Of a stretch of 41,465 nucleotides of DNA, positions 1 to 8,698 are shown piece after piece (position 1 is the stretch's first letter; every line of letters begins with the position of its first letter). The notes under the pieces are model-generated. The model worked only from the letters and a program-made list of their open reading frames with translations, made no database searches and was not told the DNA's origin. The DNA is from MGBC120314 sp051880495. GTDB lineage: Bacteria > Bacillota > Clostridia > Lachnospirales > Lachnospiraceae. The stretch lies in assembly GCA_051880495.1 (NCBI GenBank), contig JBJEOB010000119.1:1-41465 (forward strand). The letters run 5' to 3'. The position numbers and the translations under genes were made by a program.

Positions 1-89
1 TGGACACCCTTGTCTTTGGCTGTATCCTTCCCACTACTAGGGCGGATTAGGGACTTTCACCCATTAGAAACGTGCGCCGCAAGGCGCAC
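1..89 (-). mobile_element. 5' end of a group II intron, class IIC (truncated by window edge)
   Basis: Read on the minus strand from 89, the sequence begins GTGCG, the group II intron 5' consensus. It then forms a short hairpin (GTGCGCC/GGCGCAC) and, 27 nt from the start, reads GGGTGAAAGTCCC, followed about 50 nt later by AAGGGTGTCC. As I remember the Oceanobacillus iheyensis class IIC intron, it has the same order and the same 27-nt spacing. The element begins three bases past the T-run of the ftsZ terminator, and class IIC introns are known to insert just 3' of intrinsic terminator hairpins. The reverse transcriptase ORF, domain V and 3' end would lie left of the window. Only domain I is visible, so whether the intron is intact is unknown. 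Confidence 0.8.
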
Positions 90-92
90 CGT

Positions 93-122
93 AAAAAAAG
101 CGCCACACATCTGTGTGACGCC
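93..122 (-). terminator. Intrinsic terminator of ftsZ / division cluster
   Basis: A 10-bp stem (GCGTCACACA with TGTGTGGCGC, one G-T wobble, very tight loop) is followed by seven T on the minus strand. It lies 19 nt past the ftsZ stop. It is also the probable landing site of the adjacent group II intron. Confidence 0.9.
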
Positions 123-140
123 AATTCATACTAATATTAA

Positions 141-1445
141 TTACTTCTTCTGAAGGAAATCAGGAATGCTGATGCCTTTTTCCTTAACCGTACTGCGAAC
201 CGGCTGCTGCATAGCTGCCTGCTGTCTGTAGCCTGCACCCATCTGCTGCTGGCCAGCTAACGGCTGTGTCTGCATTGGAGTTCCCATAGGAGCTGCCTGC
301 TGGTTCATTGTACCCATCTGGCCTGCCATTGGTCTTGGTGACACACCCGGCTGAGCCTGTCCCATGCCAACAGGTCTTGCTGCTGTCTGGCCCATACCTG
401 CAGCACCCATTCCCATTCCCGGACGGATACCTGTTGTCTGCTGTGGTCTGTAACCAAAGCCTGCCATTGCATTGTTAACCTGTGCCGTACCTGAAACATC
501 TGTAAGACCTGTTGCAATAACTGTAATAACAGCTACATCTGTCATAGATGTGTCGCACTTTGCACCAAAGATAATATTGGCATTCTCGCCTGCAAGCTCT
601 TCAACATAAGATGCTGCTTCGTTAGCTTCAATAAGACCAACATCACCTGAAATATTGATAATGATATGTGAAGCACCCTCGATGGTTGTCTCAAGAAGCG
701 GACTTGTAACAGCCTGCTTAACAGCCTCAAGAGCCTTATCCTCACCTGATGCCATACCGATACCGATATGAGCAATACCCTTATTTGTCATAACTGTCTG
801 AACATCAGCAAAGTCAAGGTTGATAAGTCCAGGTACATTGATAAGATCAGTGATACCCTGAACACCCTGCTGTAATACTTCATCGGCCTTCTTAAGAGCA
901 TCTGCCATCGAAGTCTTTCTGTCTACTATTTCAAGAAGCTTGTCATTAGGAATAACGATTAATGTATCAACGTTCTCCTTAAGTTTCTCAATACCCTGAT
1001 TTGCATTGGTCATACGTGTTTTAGCTTCAAAACGGAAAGGCTTGGTTACAACACCAACTGTAAGAATACCCATATCCTTTGCAATCTTAGCTACAACCGG
1101 CGCTGCACCTGTACCGGTTCCACCGCCCATACCACATGTAACGAACACCATGTCCGCTCCACGTATTGCCTGTGAAATTTCTTCCATGCTCTCTTCGGCT
1201 GCCTTCTCACCAACTTCAGGCTTAGCTCCTGCACCAAGTCCCTTGGTAAGCTTCTCACCGATTTGTAATGCAGTAGGTGCCTTACACAACTGTAATGCCT
1301 GCTTATCTGTATTAACACCGATAAATTCAACACCACCGATATTCTCGTCTATCATTCTATTAACTGCGTTATTTCCTGCACCACCAACACCAATTACAAT
1401 TATTCTTGCTGCTGCTTCTGATTCTGTAGCTTTTATCTCTAACAA
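141..1445 (-). CDS. ftsZ: Cell division protein FtsZ (TTG start)
   Basis: This is the tubulin-like GTPase that polymerises into the Z ring at midcell and recruits the divisome. The GTP-binding signature GGGTGTGAAP is present, as is the N-terminal IIVIGVGGAGNNAVNRM motif. A flexible linker rich in Met, Gln, Gly and Pro leads to the conserved C-terminal peptide IPDFLQKK, which binds FtsA, SepF or ZapA. The open frame extends 13 codons further upstream, but the real start is most likely the TTG at 1445: an AAGGAGG box lies 8 nt before it, and the extra N-terminal residues (MCKLGKLFKEEKT) are simply the translated ribosome site. This gives 434 residues. It is the last gene of the division cluster and also has its own promoter upstream. 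Confidence 0.97.
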   Translation of the reverse strand: MLEIKATESEAAARIIVIGVGGAGNNAVNRMIDENIGGVEFIGVNTDKQALQLCKAPTALQIGEKLTKGLGAGAKPEVGEKAAEESMEEISQAIRGADMVFVTCGMGGGTGTGAAPVVAKIAKDMGILTVGVVTKPFRFEAKTRMTNANQGIEKLKENVDTLIVIPNDKLLEIVDRKTSMADALKKADEVLQQGVQGITDLINVPGLINLDFADVQTVMTNKGIAHIGIGMASGEDKALEAVKQAVTSPLLETTIEGASHIIINISGDVGLIEANEAASYVEELAGENANIIFGAKCDTSMTDVAVITVIATGLTDVSGTAQVNNAMAGFGYRPQQTTGIRPGMGMGAAGMGQTAARPVGMGQAQPGVSPRPMAGQMGTMNQQAAPMGTPMQTQPLAGQQQMGAGYRQQAAMQQPVRSTVKEKGISIPDFLQKK

Positions 1446-1486
1446 GGTTTTTTCCTCCTTAAATAGTTTGCCTAGTTTACACATAT

Positions 1487-1520
1487 ATTATATCATATAA
1501 TCTTTTTCAAGAAATATCAA
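1487..1520 (-). promoter_or_regulatory. Probable sigma-A promoter for ftsZ
   Basis: TTGATA, 17 nt, TATGAT, with an overlapping TATAAT just downstream, lies in the AT-rich 117-bp gap between ftsQ and ftsZ. It would let FtsZ be made independently of the upstream cluster. The AT-richness makes chance matches likely. Confidence 0.5.
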
Positions 1521-1562
1521 TATATTTTTTTAATTTTGTTCGTTTTTCTTATATTTTTTTAC

Positions 1563-2291
1563 TTATTTTGTATCTTTTTTAAATACAATGGATGATGTAT
1601 CCTCGGAAAAATTTTCCATATAAAGCGTACCTGAAAGCCCCTGCATCTGCGGCATCATCTGACTCACCTCATAGACCTTTTCCGTTATTGTCGAATAATC
1701 GCCGAGAAGTATCCTGATATCATCTACATACATCGTGACATTCAGTGTCTTATCAAAGAACACTTTGTTAAGGTTTATTGAATATTTCTGGCACAACTGC
1801 ACGAGTTCCAGCAGTATTGAAAACACCTTGTCATTATCAACATCTAACTTCGAATGAAGTACGACATTGGAATAGTTAAGTCCCGTTACCTCAGGAATGC
1901 TTTCAAGCTTTTCCAGCGAGCTGTCAACAATTATGCCATCCTTGTCAAAGTACAGATTATATCCCATATAACTTATATACCCGATAATACTCTTTTCATA
2001 TATTGTTACATGAAGTTTATTGGGCCAGTTAACCGTTACCTCATAATCCTGGACAAAAGGAATCGTCGCCTTTTCCTTTCTGCTGCTTACAAAATAATAT
2101 ATGAGGGTATTTACATTATATTTTCCGCCGAAAATGTAGGTAGTCAGTTCCGACTCTTCGTATCTTGTATTGCCTTCATACTCAATCTGCGTTGTCCTAA
2201 AGCCTGTCGAAACAAAAAGCGCGCATCCAAACAATAAAATAACAACAATGCTTATAATCGCTTTTTTGGACAGTCCGATTTTTTCAAACAT
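1563..2291 (-). CDS. ftsQ: Cell division protein FtsQ/DivIB
   Basis: This is a bitopic divisome protein that works with FtsL and FtsB/DivIC to control septal peptidoglycan synthesis. A short cytoplasmic N-terminus is followed by one membrane segment (about residues 12-30, IISIVVILLFGCALFVS). A POTRA-like domain comes next (IEYEGNTRYEESELTTYIFG), then the FtsQ-type beta domain. At 242 residues it is at the short end for the family. The start has a GGAGGTGGAG box. It sits 17 bp downstream of ftsW, and its position between ftsW and ftsZ supports the call more than its weakly conserved sequence does. Confidence 0.88.
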   Translation of the reverse strand: MFEKIGLSKKAIISIVVILLFGCALFVSTGFRTTQIEYEGNTRYEESELTTYIFGGKYNVNTLIYYFVSSRKEKATIPFVQDYEVTVNWPNKLHVTIYEKSIIGYISYMGYNLYFDKDGIIVDSSLEKLESIPEVTGLNYSNVVLHSKLDVDNDKVFSILLELVQLCQKYSINLNKVFFDKTLNVTMYVDDIRILLGDYSTITEKVYEVSQMMPQMQGLSGTLYMENFSEDTSSIVFKKDTK

Positions 2292-2308
2292 ATATCTCCA
2301 CCTCCATG

Positions 2309-3442
2309 CTAAATCCGCATCTTGCTGGAAATATTAAGTGCCAGCCCCATTTCTGCAAGAAGGAATATTACCGATGTTCCTCCATAACTTATGAAAGGAA
2401 GCGTAATACCCGTATTGGGAATGACATTGGTAACTACCGCTATATTAAGCACAACCTGAATTGCAATGTGTGCCATAATACCAACCATAATAAGTGAGCC
2501 ATAAAGATCCGGAGCATTATTTGCTATAATCATAAATCTCCAGAGCATAAGACCAAATACAAAAATAATGGCAACTGCGCCAAACAATCCCAATTCTTCG
2601 CATATAATTGAGAAAATCATATCATTCTGTGCCTCAGGAACAAATCCAAGCTTCTGTATACTGTTTCCAAGGCCCTTGCCAAACAGTCCGCCCGAGCCTA
2701 TCGCATATAACGCCTGAAGTGTCTGGTAAGCAAAGTCACTCGTATAGTTTTCAGGATTTCTCCATGCAAACACTCGCTGAATTCTAAACGATGAATCCTC
2801 AGGCACGAAATTGAATATAACAAACAGTCCGATTGAAACAACTGCAAATAATCCTACGGCACCCAGAAGAAACGGTTTATATTCCGGGTATGCAACAAAT
2901 GCCACAACTACACCAATTCCCAGAATGATAATTCCCGTACTCAGGTTATCGGTAAATTTATATACAAACAATGCCAGTATTCCGGTAAGCAGCAGAATTA
3001 CTCCAAGACTTTTTATTCTCCTAATGTTTTTCCCAAGCTCACATACAAGAACAGCAAGGAAAAGAATAAGCGAAATTTTAGCCACCTCGGCAGGCTGGAA
3101 AGAGAAGCTTCCATATCCGAGCCATCTTCTGGCACCATTCTGCTCTACACCAAGAGGTGTGAACTGTACCAGTAAAGTCATAATAATTGATGCCGCATAA
3201 GCATATATGGCAAATGGCTTCCATCTTCTGTAATCAATTCTTGAGATGATTTCCATTCCAATTACTCCAAGCATTGTATTAAGCATCTGTCGCTTCAGAT
3301 AAAAAGCCGGGTCACCGGTTTTCAGTCTTCCGTTATATGAACTGGTGCTATATAGTATTATTAATCCGAAAATCAGAAGAAAATAAATGATGAACTTTAA
3401 ACTGTAATCATAGTATTTATTCCCCGTTCTAGTTTTCTTCAT
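2309..3442 (-). CDS. ftsW: SEDS peptidoglycan glycosyltransferase FtsW (SpoVE-like)
   Basis: This polytopic SEDS-family enzyme polymerises lipid II into glycan strands at the septum, working with a class B PBP. Around ten hydrophobic segments are visible, with SEDS hallmarks: an ARRWLGYGSFSFQPAE stretch near the middle, a GGLFGKGLGNS loop, and the C-terminal GITLPFISYGGTS motif. The chosen start is the ATG at 3442, after GGAGGTAATA. A further 19 in-frame upstream codons overlap the preceding gene and have no ribosome site. The start overlaps the end of the upstream PBP gene by 14 nt, indicating translational coupling with its presumed transpeptidase partner. Whether it serves division, sporulation (SpoVE) or both cannot be told from sequence. 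Confidence 0.95.
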   Translation of the reverse strand: MKKTRTGNKYYDYSLKFIIYFLLIFGLIILYSTSSYNGRLKTGDPAFYLKRQMLNTMLGVIGMEIISRIDYRRWKPFAIYAYAASIIMTLLVQFTPLGVEQNGARRWLGYGSFSFQPAEVAKISLILFLAVLVCELGKNIRRIKSLGVILLLTGILALFVYKFTDNLSTGIIILGIGVVVAFVAYPEYKPFLLGAVGLFAVVSIGLFVIFNFVPEDSSFRIQRVFAWRNPENYTSDFAYQTLQALYAIGSGGLFGKGLGNSIQKLGFVPEAQNDMIFSIICEELGLFGAVAIIFVFGLMLWRFMIIANNAPDLYGSLIMVGIMAHIAIQVVLNIAVVTNVIPNTGITLPFISYGGTSVIFLLAEMGLALNISSKMRI

Positions 3443-5177
3443 TATTACCTCCACTTTGTGCCGTATTTTCAATGCCGGCATACGGCAAAATATTTTCAAA
3501 CAGCTCCCTTATAACAGGTGCCGCGATCGTTCCTCCGTAATAAATCCCCGTCGGTTCGTTAATGATACACATCGCAATAAGCTGCGGGTCATCAACCGGT
3601 ACAAATCCTATAAATGATGCGATATATTTGTTGGCACTTCTTGGCAGCTTCTGCGATGTAGCAGTCTTACCGCCAATATCGTAACCCTCTATCCTGGCAT
3701 TTTTACCTCCGCCCTCCGATACAACCATCCGCAATATGCTCTTCATCGTATCGCTTGTCGCAGCATCTATAACATTCTCCTTTGTCTCATATACGAGAAT
3801 GTTTTCATTTCCCTGTGAATCAATTGTCTTAACGCCAAAATGAGGAGTAACCAGTGTACCCCCGTTAATGATTGCACTTGCAGCACGAAGAAGCTGCATC
3901 GGCGTAATCTGAAATGACTGTCCGAATGACATTGTAGCCAGTTCCACCAGGCCCACATTTTCTTTTTTATGAACTATAGTTGAAGCCTCACCCGGAAGGT
4001 CAATACCGGTCTTTTCCATAAGCCCGAGCTTATCCATGTACAAATAAAAATTATCAACTCCAACCCTGAGTCCCCATTCGATAAATGCAGGATTACAGGA
4101 GTTCATAACAGTCTGGGCAAATGTCTGATGTCCATGCCCCGTTGTCTTATGACATCTTATTCTTCTGTCCTCGACAATCTTAAATCCCGGACAACTGTAT
4201 GATGATGACAGCGTAGCCGCACCGGTTTCAAGTGCTGCCGTTGCCGTTATCATTTTAAATGTTGAGCCGGGCTCATATGTATCATTAATGCAGCTGTTAC
4301 GCCACATCATGTTTAAAAGATCCTGATATTCCTTATCTGTCGGATTACCTTCATACGCTGTATTTAACGTAAACGGATCATTTAAATTATATTCAGGAAC
4401 GTTGACCATTGCAAGTATTTCACCGTTTTGCGGATTCATTACTATTATTGAAACGCTTTTTGCCTCTTTTGCTTCAAGAGTTCTTTGTGCAAGCTGTGTT
4501 GCATAAGTCTGAATATTTATATCAATACTTGTAACCAGGTCGTTTCCCGCCACGGGTTCCAGACGATTTTCTCTTGTACCGTCAATCTCAATACCTTTGG
4601 CATCCGTTACGGTGAGAATCAGTCCGTTAGTTCCCTGAAGATAATTATCATATTCAACCTCAAGACCAACTATTCCCTGATTGTCACTGCCTGTAAAACC
4701 AATTACTTTTGAACCTATTGTATCATAAACATAATATCTTTTATAGTCTTCATCAACCTTTACGCCGTCTAAATCGTATTCACGTATTTTGTCTCCAATG
4801 CTTTTGTCGACATTGGTCTTGATTTTTTCAATTGATGAATACTTTTCCACTCTCTTTCTTACATAATCCTCACTAATATTAAGTTCCTTTGACAGCACCT
4901 CAATAACTCTGTCGGGGTCCGTAATCTGATTATGTATTACTGATATGGTACACACTGTTTTATTAGCTGCAAGTATTTCACCGTTACAGTCAAATATTCT
5001 GCCGCGCAGTGCTTTTATCTTTCTTTCTCTCTCGTGTAATTCCTGAGCTTTTTCGCTGTATTTTTCGGCACAGCCAATCATCAGGTATGCCACTCTTGCG
5101 GCAAGGCCCACAAGCGTTACCGCACATATAACAAAACAAATCAGAATCTTTTTTCTATGTCTGGTCCGAACTTCCAT
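3429..5177 (-). CDS. Class B penicillin-binding protein, FtsI/SpoVD-like, with KTA in place of KTG
   Basis: This is a monofunctional DD-transpeptidase that crosslinks septal peptidoglycan. One N-terminal membrane anchor (about residues 9-30) precedes a dimerisation/pedestal domain and the C-terminal transpeptidase domain. The catalytic serine motif is S305-T-F-K308 and the second motif is S360-C-N362. The third motif reads K504-T-A506-T-S where KTGT is expected, so the usual glycine is replaced by alanine. There is no PASTA domain, unlike Bacillus SpoVD. The ribosome site before the ATG at 5177 is weak. The gene follows a second class B PBP after 63 bp and is coupled to ftsW. The protein may be fully active, beta-lactam-insensitive or impaired; sequence alone does not decide. 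Confidence 0.93.
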   Translation of the reverse strand: MEVRTRHRKKILICFVICAVTLVGLAARVAYLMIGCAEKYSEKAQELHERERKIKALRGRIFDCNGEILAANKTVCTISVIHNQITDPDRVIEVLSKELNISEDYVRKRVEKYSSIEKIKTNVDKSIGDKIREYDLDGVKVDEDYKRYYVYDTIGSKVIGFTGSDNQGIVGLEVEYDNYLQGTNGLILTVTDAKGIEIDGTRENRLEPVAGNDLVTSIDINIQTYATQLAQRTLEAKEAKSVSIIVMNPQNGEILAMVNVPEYNLNDPFTLNTAYEGNPTDKEYQDLLNMMWRNSCINDTYEPGSTFKMITATAALETGAATLSSSYSCPGFKIVEDRRIRCHKTTGHGHQTFAQTVMNSCNPAFIEWGLRVGVDNFYLYMDKLGLMEKTGIDLPGEASTIVHKKENVGLVELATMSFGQSFQITPMQLLRAASAIINGGTLVTPHFGVKTIDSQGNENILVYETKENVIDAATSDTMKSILRMVVSEGGGKNARIEGYDIGGKTATSQKLPRSANKYIASFIGFVPVDDPQLIAMCIINEPTGIYYGGTIAAPVIRELFENILPYAGIENTAQSGGNNEEN

Positions 5178-5240
5178 ATAAATACCAAAATTTATTTTTA
5201 CAATATTTTATTTCAAATAAAGTCCGGATATACATATTAA

Positions 5241-7187
5241 CTAATTAGCTGTAGTTTCCTGTGTCGTTGTTTCTTCCTGTGTCTGCGTTGTTTCTTCCTC
5301 GGTAGACGGAACAACCGGAACAACATTTTCTGATGAATCAGGAAATACATTCAGGTATGGAAGTATGTCTACCAGAAGGTCATGTGAAAATGTACATGCC
5401 ACTGTAGAGCTTCCGATAAGTCCCGCATCAACCTCCGGCGAATCAATTACAACATAGAACAAAAACTGCGGATCATCAGTCGGTGCAAAACCCATAAACG
5501 AAATAACATGATCATAAAGACTGCGGTATCCTAAGTTTCTTCCTTCTTCATCGAGTGCCCATGTCTGTGCGGTACCGGTCTTTCCTCCGATATCATATCC
5601 TTCAATTGCAACCTTTCTTGCGCCACCCTCAGTTACCGTGTGCTTCATATACTGTCGAAGTGTAGCGGAAGTTTCGCTTGTAACCGTCTGTCTTATAAGT
5701 GTAGGATTGATTGTACTAACAACCTCTCCGCTGTTTGTCTCAATTCTTTTTACAAAATGCGGCTGATAATAATATCCTCCGTTAATAAGTGAAGCATATG
5801 CAGCAACCATCTGATGCATATTTACATTCATGTTCTGTCCGAATGCGTTCGTTGCAATGTCAGTTGCATCCATGTCCTTGGCATCTTTGGTAAGTCCGGC
5901 ATCTTCACCCGGAAGGTCTACATATGTCTTATAACCAAATCCAAATATCTCCTGATATTTGGCTGTGTTTTCGGCGCCAATCTGGGTACCGATATGAATC
6001 AGCGCATCATTACATGACTGCATGATTGCGCCCTCAAGCGTAAGTGTTCCGTGGCCGTTCTTGTTATGACATGCAACCCACTTATCAAGAACCATTTCAC
6101 CGCCGTCACACACGTAAGTTTCACTTCCGTTAAGAATTCCTTCCTCAAGGCCTGCTGCAACGGTAAATGATTTGATTGTTGAACCCGGTTCATATACATC
6201 ACTTACGCAGTAGTTTCTCCACAGGCTGAAAATCTTTTCCTTAATTTCATCATCACTGGCAGCATTTAATTCCTCTTCACTGTATATTCCGGTAAGGTCA
6301 CGCGGATTATTAAGGTCGAATACCGGATATGAAGCCTCAGCTATTATTTCACCATTATTTGGATTCATAACTATGACCGCTGTGTTTTTCGAGCCGTATT
6401 CCTCATTGAACTTTTTAATATGTTTTTCAACAATACTCTGAACGTTAAAGTCGATTGTTGTGACAATGTTATATCCGTCAACTGCCGCTTTAACCGTTTT
6501 TTCAAGATTCAAATCACTGTTAACATATCCGTAAGAAACACCGTCAATTCCCGAAAGCACGTCATTGTAATAGCTTTCAAGTCCAAGTTCTCCCTGTGAT
6601 GAGCTGCTTGCAAATCCGATAACGTCACATGCAAGTGAACCGAACGGATAACTTCTTACATACTCTTCTTCAAATGTTACACCCTTAATGTAAGGATTAT
6701 TCTTCTTATCCTCAACCAGTGCGTTAAAAGGTGCTATTTCATCGGCCGTAAGACCTTTTAATAATTTTACGTAATGGCTTTGCGACTTGGTGCTTAATAT
6801 TTCCTCAAGATCCTGCCACGAAAGGTCAAAACACTGTGTAAGTGCCGTAAGCGTCGGTTCCTTATATCTTTCTTTTTCATCACTTAATATAAGCTTTGGG
6901 TCAAAAATAAGATTATATACTTTGGTACTATATGCAAGAACCGTACCGTTTCTATCCTTAATATCACCACGTTTAAACGGTAATATTGTACTGTCATACT
7001 GCTGGTTATCAAGTACGAGCTTTGAATACTTATCTCCGTCCTTATAGTTGATATAAGCCAGATATAACGCAAGAAGGACAAGCGCCAGCATAATTACGGC
7101 AAATACTATAAATAGCTTTTCCTTCATGCGCTTGCCAAAAACGTTTACTTCATATACCGCTGTTTTATTTCTCTTCTTTGTTGCCAT
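5241..7187 (-). CDS. Class B penicillin-binding protein (PBP2/FtsI family)
   Basis: This septal DD-transpeptidase has complete catalytic motifs: S336-T-I-K339, S391-C-N393 and K536-T-G538-T. A cytoplasmic tail of about 24 basic residues leads to one membrane anchor (LFIVFAVIMLALVLLALYLAY). The pedestal domain and transpeptidase domain follow, and the protein ends in a low-complexity tail of about 30 residues rich in Thr, Glu and Gln (TEEETTQTQEETTTQETT). That tail is likely extracytoplasmic and unstructured. The gene begins 12 bp after ftsL with a GGTGGGG box. Paired class B PBPs at this spot usually supply one vegetative FtsI and one specialised, sporulation-type SpoVD enzyme. I cannot say which is which, although this copy is the canonical one. 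Confidence 0.95.
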   Translation of the reverse strand: MATKKRNKTAVYEVNVFGKRMKEKLFIVFAVIMLALVLLALYLAYINYKDGDKYSKLVLDNQQYDSTILPFKRGDIKDRNGTVLAYSTKVYNLIFDPKLILSDEKERYKEPTLTALTQCFDLSWQDLEEILSTKSQSHYVKLLKGLTADEIAPFNALVEDKKNNPYIKGVTFEEEYVRSYPFGSLACDVIGFASSSSQGELGLESYYNDVLSGIDGVSYGYVNSDLNLEKTVKAAVDGYNIVTTIDFNVQSIVEKHIKKFNEEYGSKNTAVIVMNPNNGEIIAEASYPVFDLNNPRDLTGIYSEEELNAASDDEIKEKIFSLWRNYCVSDVYEPGSTIKSFTVAAGLEEGILNGSETYVCDGGEMVLDKWVACHNKNGHGTLTLEGAIMQSCNDALIHIGTQIGAENTAKYQEIFGFGYKTYVDLPGEDAGLTKDAKDMDATDIATNAFGQNMNVNMHQMVAAYASLINGGYYYQPHFVKRIETNSGEVVSTINPTLIRQTVTSETSATLRQYMKHTVTEGGARKVAIEGYDIGGKTGTAQTWALDEEGRNLGYRSLYDHVISFMGFAPTDDPQFLFYVVIDSPEVDAGLIGSSTVACTFSHDLLVDILPYLNVFPDSSENVVPVVPSTEEETTQTQEETTTQETTAN

Positions 7188-7199
7188 TTCCCCACCCTA

Positions 7200-7712
7200 T
7201 TAATCCGGAATTGAACTTAGCTGTTTAACTACTTCCATCTTTTCACTGTTATAAACAATAACCTGATCTTTATTGGCATATACCATTCCAAGATCATTAA
7301 CTGCCACCTCAAAAATCTTATCATAATCTATTGAACTGTTAATTCTAACCTGCTCAAGATCATTATCCGCTTTCATCGTAACATACTTCTCTTCAAGCTC
7401 ATTTACCTGAGCCGCACGCAAAGAAACCGTAGCCTGAAGCTCCAGAAATCTGATGAGCGACATGCTTACTGCCATAAGCGCAACAAGTGTAATTGTAAGT
7501 GCCATTCTGTTTCTTATAATCTGAGACTTAGTGTAAAGATCCTTGGTTGGCTTCTTTTTTACTACATGCAGCTTACTTTTTTTAGTTTTCTTTTTCTTTC
7601 TTTCCTTCTCCAGCGGTTCAAGCTGCAATGCTGCATTGCCATGAACATAAGAGCTGTTATATTTTAATTCATCATAAGATGCGTAATAATCACTATATCT
7701 TAATTCTCTCAT
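7200..7712 (-). CDS. ftsL: FtsL-like divisome protein
   Basis: This small bitopic protein is expected to form the FtsQLB-type regulatory complex with DivIB and DivIC. The first 65 residues are hydrophilic and end in a very basic patch (KERKKKKTKKSKLHVVKKK). One membrane helix (about 70-90, ALTITLVALMAVSMSLIRF) follows, then a coiled-coil segment (AAQVNELEEKYVTMKADNDLEQVR) and a tail resembling the FtsL C-terminus (AVNDLGMVYANKDQVIVY). FtsL is hard to recognise by sequence alone, so the call relies on topology and on its position between rsmH and the PBP genes. The ribosome site is GGGAGG. Confidence 0.88.
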   Translation of the reverse strand: MRELRYSDYYASYDELKYNSSYVHGNAALQLEPLEKERKKKKTKKSKLHVVKKKPTKDLYTKSQIIRNRMALTITLVALMAVSMSLIRFLELQATVSLRAAQVNELEEKYVTMKADNDLEQVRINSSIDYDKIFEVAVNDLGMVYANKDQVIVYNSEKMEVVKQLSSIPD

Positions 7713-7744
7713 AAAAAGCCTCCCTGCTACACACTATCTTCTCA

Positions 7745-8680
7745 TCAGATACGTTCAAACACCCTGAGTTTCGAACTCTTTGAACGCTTGTTGTACTCTA
7801 TCTCTTCATCTGTCGGTTCTATAGGTTTTCTTGTAATAACGCGTCCCTTTGGTTTGTTCCCGCATACACAAACCGGGAAATCAGGCGGACACGTGCATGT
7901 GTTTTCATTATTTCTGAATCTTGTTTTAACGATTCGGTCTTCAAGTGAATGAAATGTTATTATACAAATTCTTCCTTCCGGATTTAAAAGGTCAATCATT
8001 GTATCAATTGAATCTTCAAGAACTTCAAGTTCCCTGTTTAGTTCAATTCGTATAGCCTGAAAAGTTTTCTTCGCAGGATGTCCGCCGACAGCTCTTACCT
8101 TCATCGGAATGGCTGCTTTTATTATTTCCGTAAGCTGCCCGGTAGTCTCAATCCTTTGATTCTTTCTTGCCATACATATATGCTTTGCTATGTTTTTTGC
8201 AAATTTGTCTTCACCATAATCCCTTATGATTCTGTACAAATCAAATTCGCTGTACTCATTTACAATATCTGCCGCCGTCTTGTCATTCCGGTTATCCATC
8301 CTCATATCAAGCGGGGCATCTTCCTTATATGTAAATCCTCTCTCAACCGTATCAAGCTGGTATGATGAAACTCCAAGGTCAAGAACAATTCCGTCAACAT
8401 GTGAAATTGAAAGGTTTTTAAGTACATCCGCAATATTCCGGTAATTATCCCTTACAATGGTGACTTTGTCCTTAAACTCATTAAGTCTTAAACCGGCGGC
8501 CCTTATAGCATCTTCATCCTGGTCTATTCCTATAAGCCTTCCGCCTTCACCAAGTCTTTTACATATTTCATATGAATGTCCTCCACCACCGAGTGTGCCG
8601 TCAACATAAATTCCGTCAGGTTTTATACACAAATTTTCAATTGTTTCATCCAATAATACGGACTTATGTTTAAATTCCAT
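7745..8680 (-). CDS. rsmH: 16S rRNA (cytosine1402-N4)-methyltransferase RsmH (MraW)
   Basis: This SAM-dependent enzyme methylates N4 of C1402 in the ribosomal P site. The SAM motif GTLGGGGHS lies near residue 30. The family blocks ILDLGVSSYQLD (as VLDLGVSSYQLD), RGFTYKEDAPLDMRMD and ITFHSLEDRIVK are all present. A Cys-rich insertion near the C-terminus (CTCPPDFPVCVCG) is common in this family. The length of 311 residues is typical. It lies 18 bp after mraZ, the conserved second position of the division cluster. Confidence 0.97.
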   Translation of the reverse strand: MEFKHKSVLLDETIENLCIKPDGIYVDGTLGGGGHSYEICKRLGEGGRLIGIDQDEDAIRAAGLRLNEFKDKVTIVRDNYRNIADVLKNLSISHVDGIVLDLGVSSYQLDTVERGFTYKEDAPLDMRMDNRNDKTAADIVNEYSEFDLYRIIRDYGEDKFAKNIAKHICMARKNQRIETTGQLTEIIKAAIPMKVRAVGGHPAKKTFQAIRIELNRELEVLEDSIDTMIDLLNPEGRICIITFHSLEDRIVKTRFRNNENTCTCPPDFPVCVCGNKPKGRVITRKPIEPTDEEIEYNKRSKSSKLRVFERI

Positions 8681-8698
8681 CCACTTTCACCCACTTAG

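Noticed and set aside
1006..1500. 164-codon plus-strand open frame opposite ftsZ
   Set aside because: It mirrors ftsZ codon structure, has no ribosome site and gives a low-complexity Pro/Ser/Ile-rich product; it is a shadow frame.
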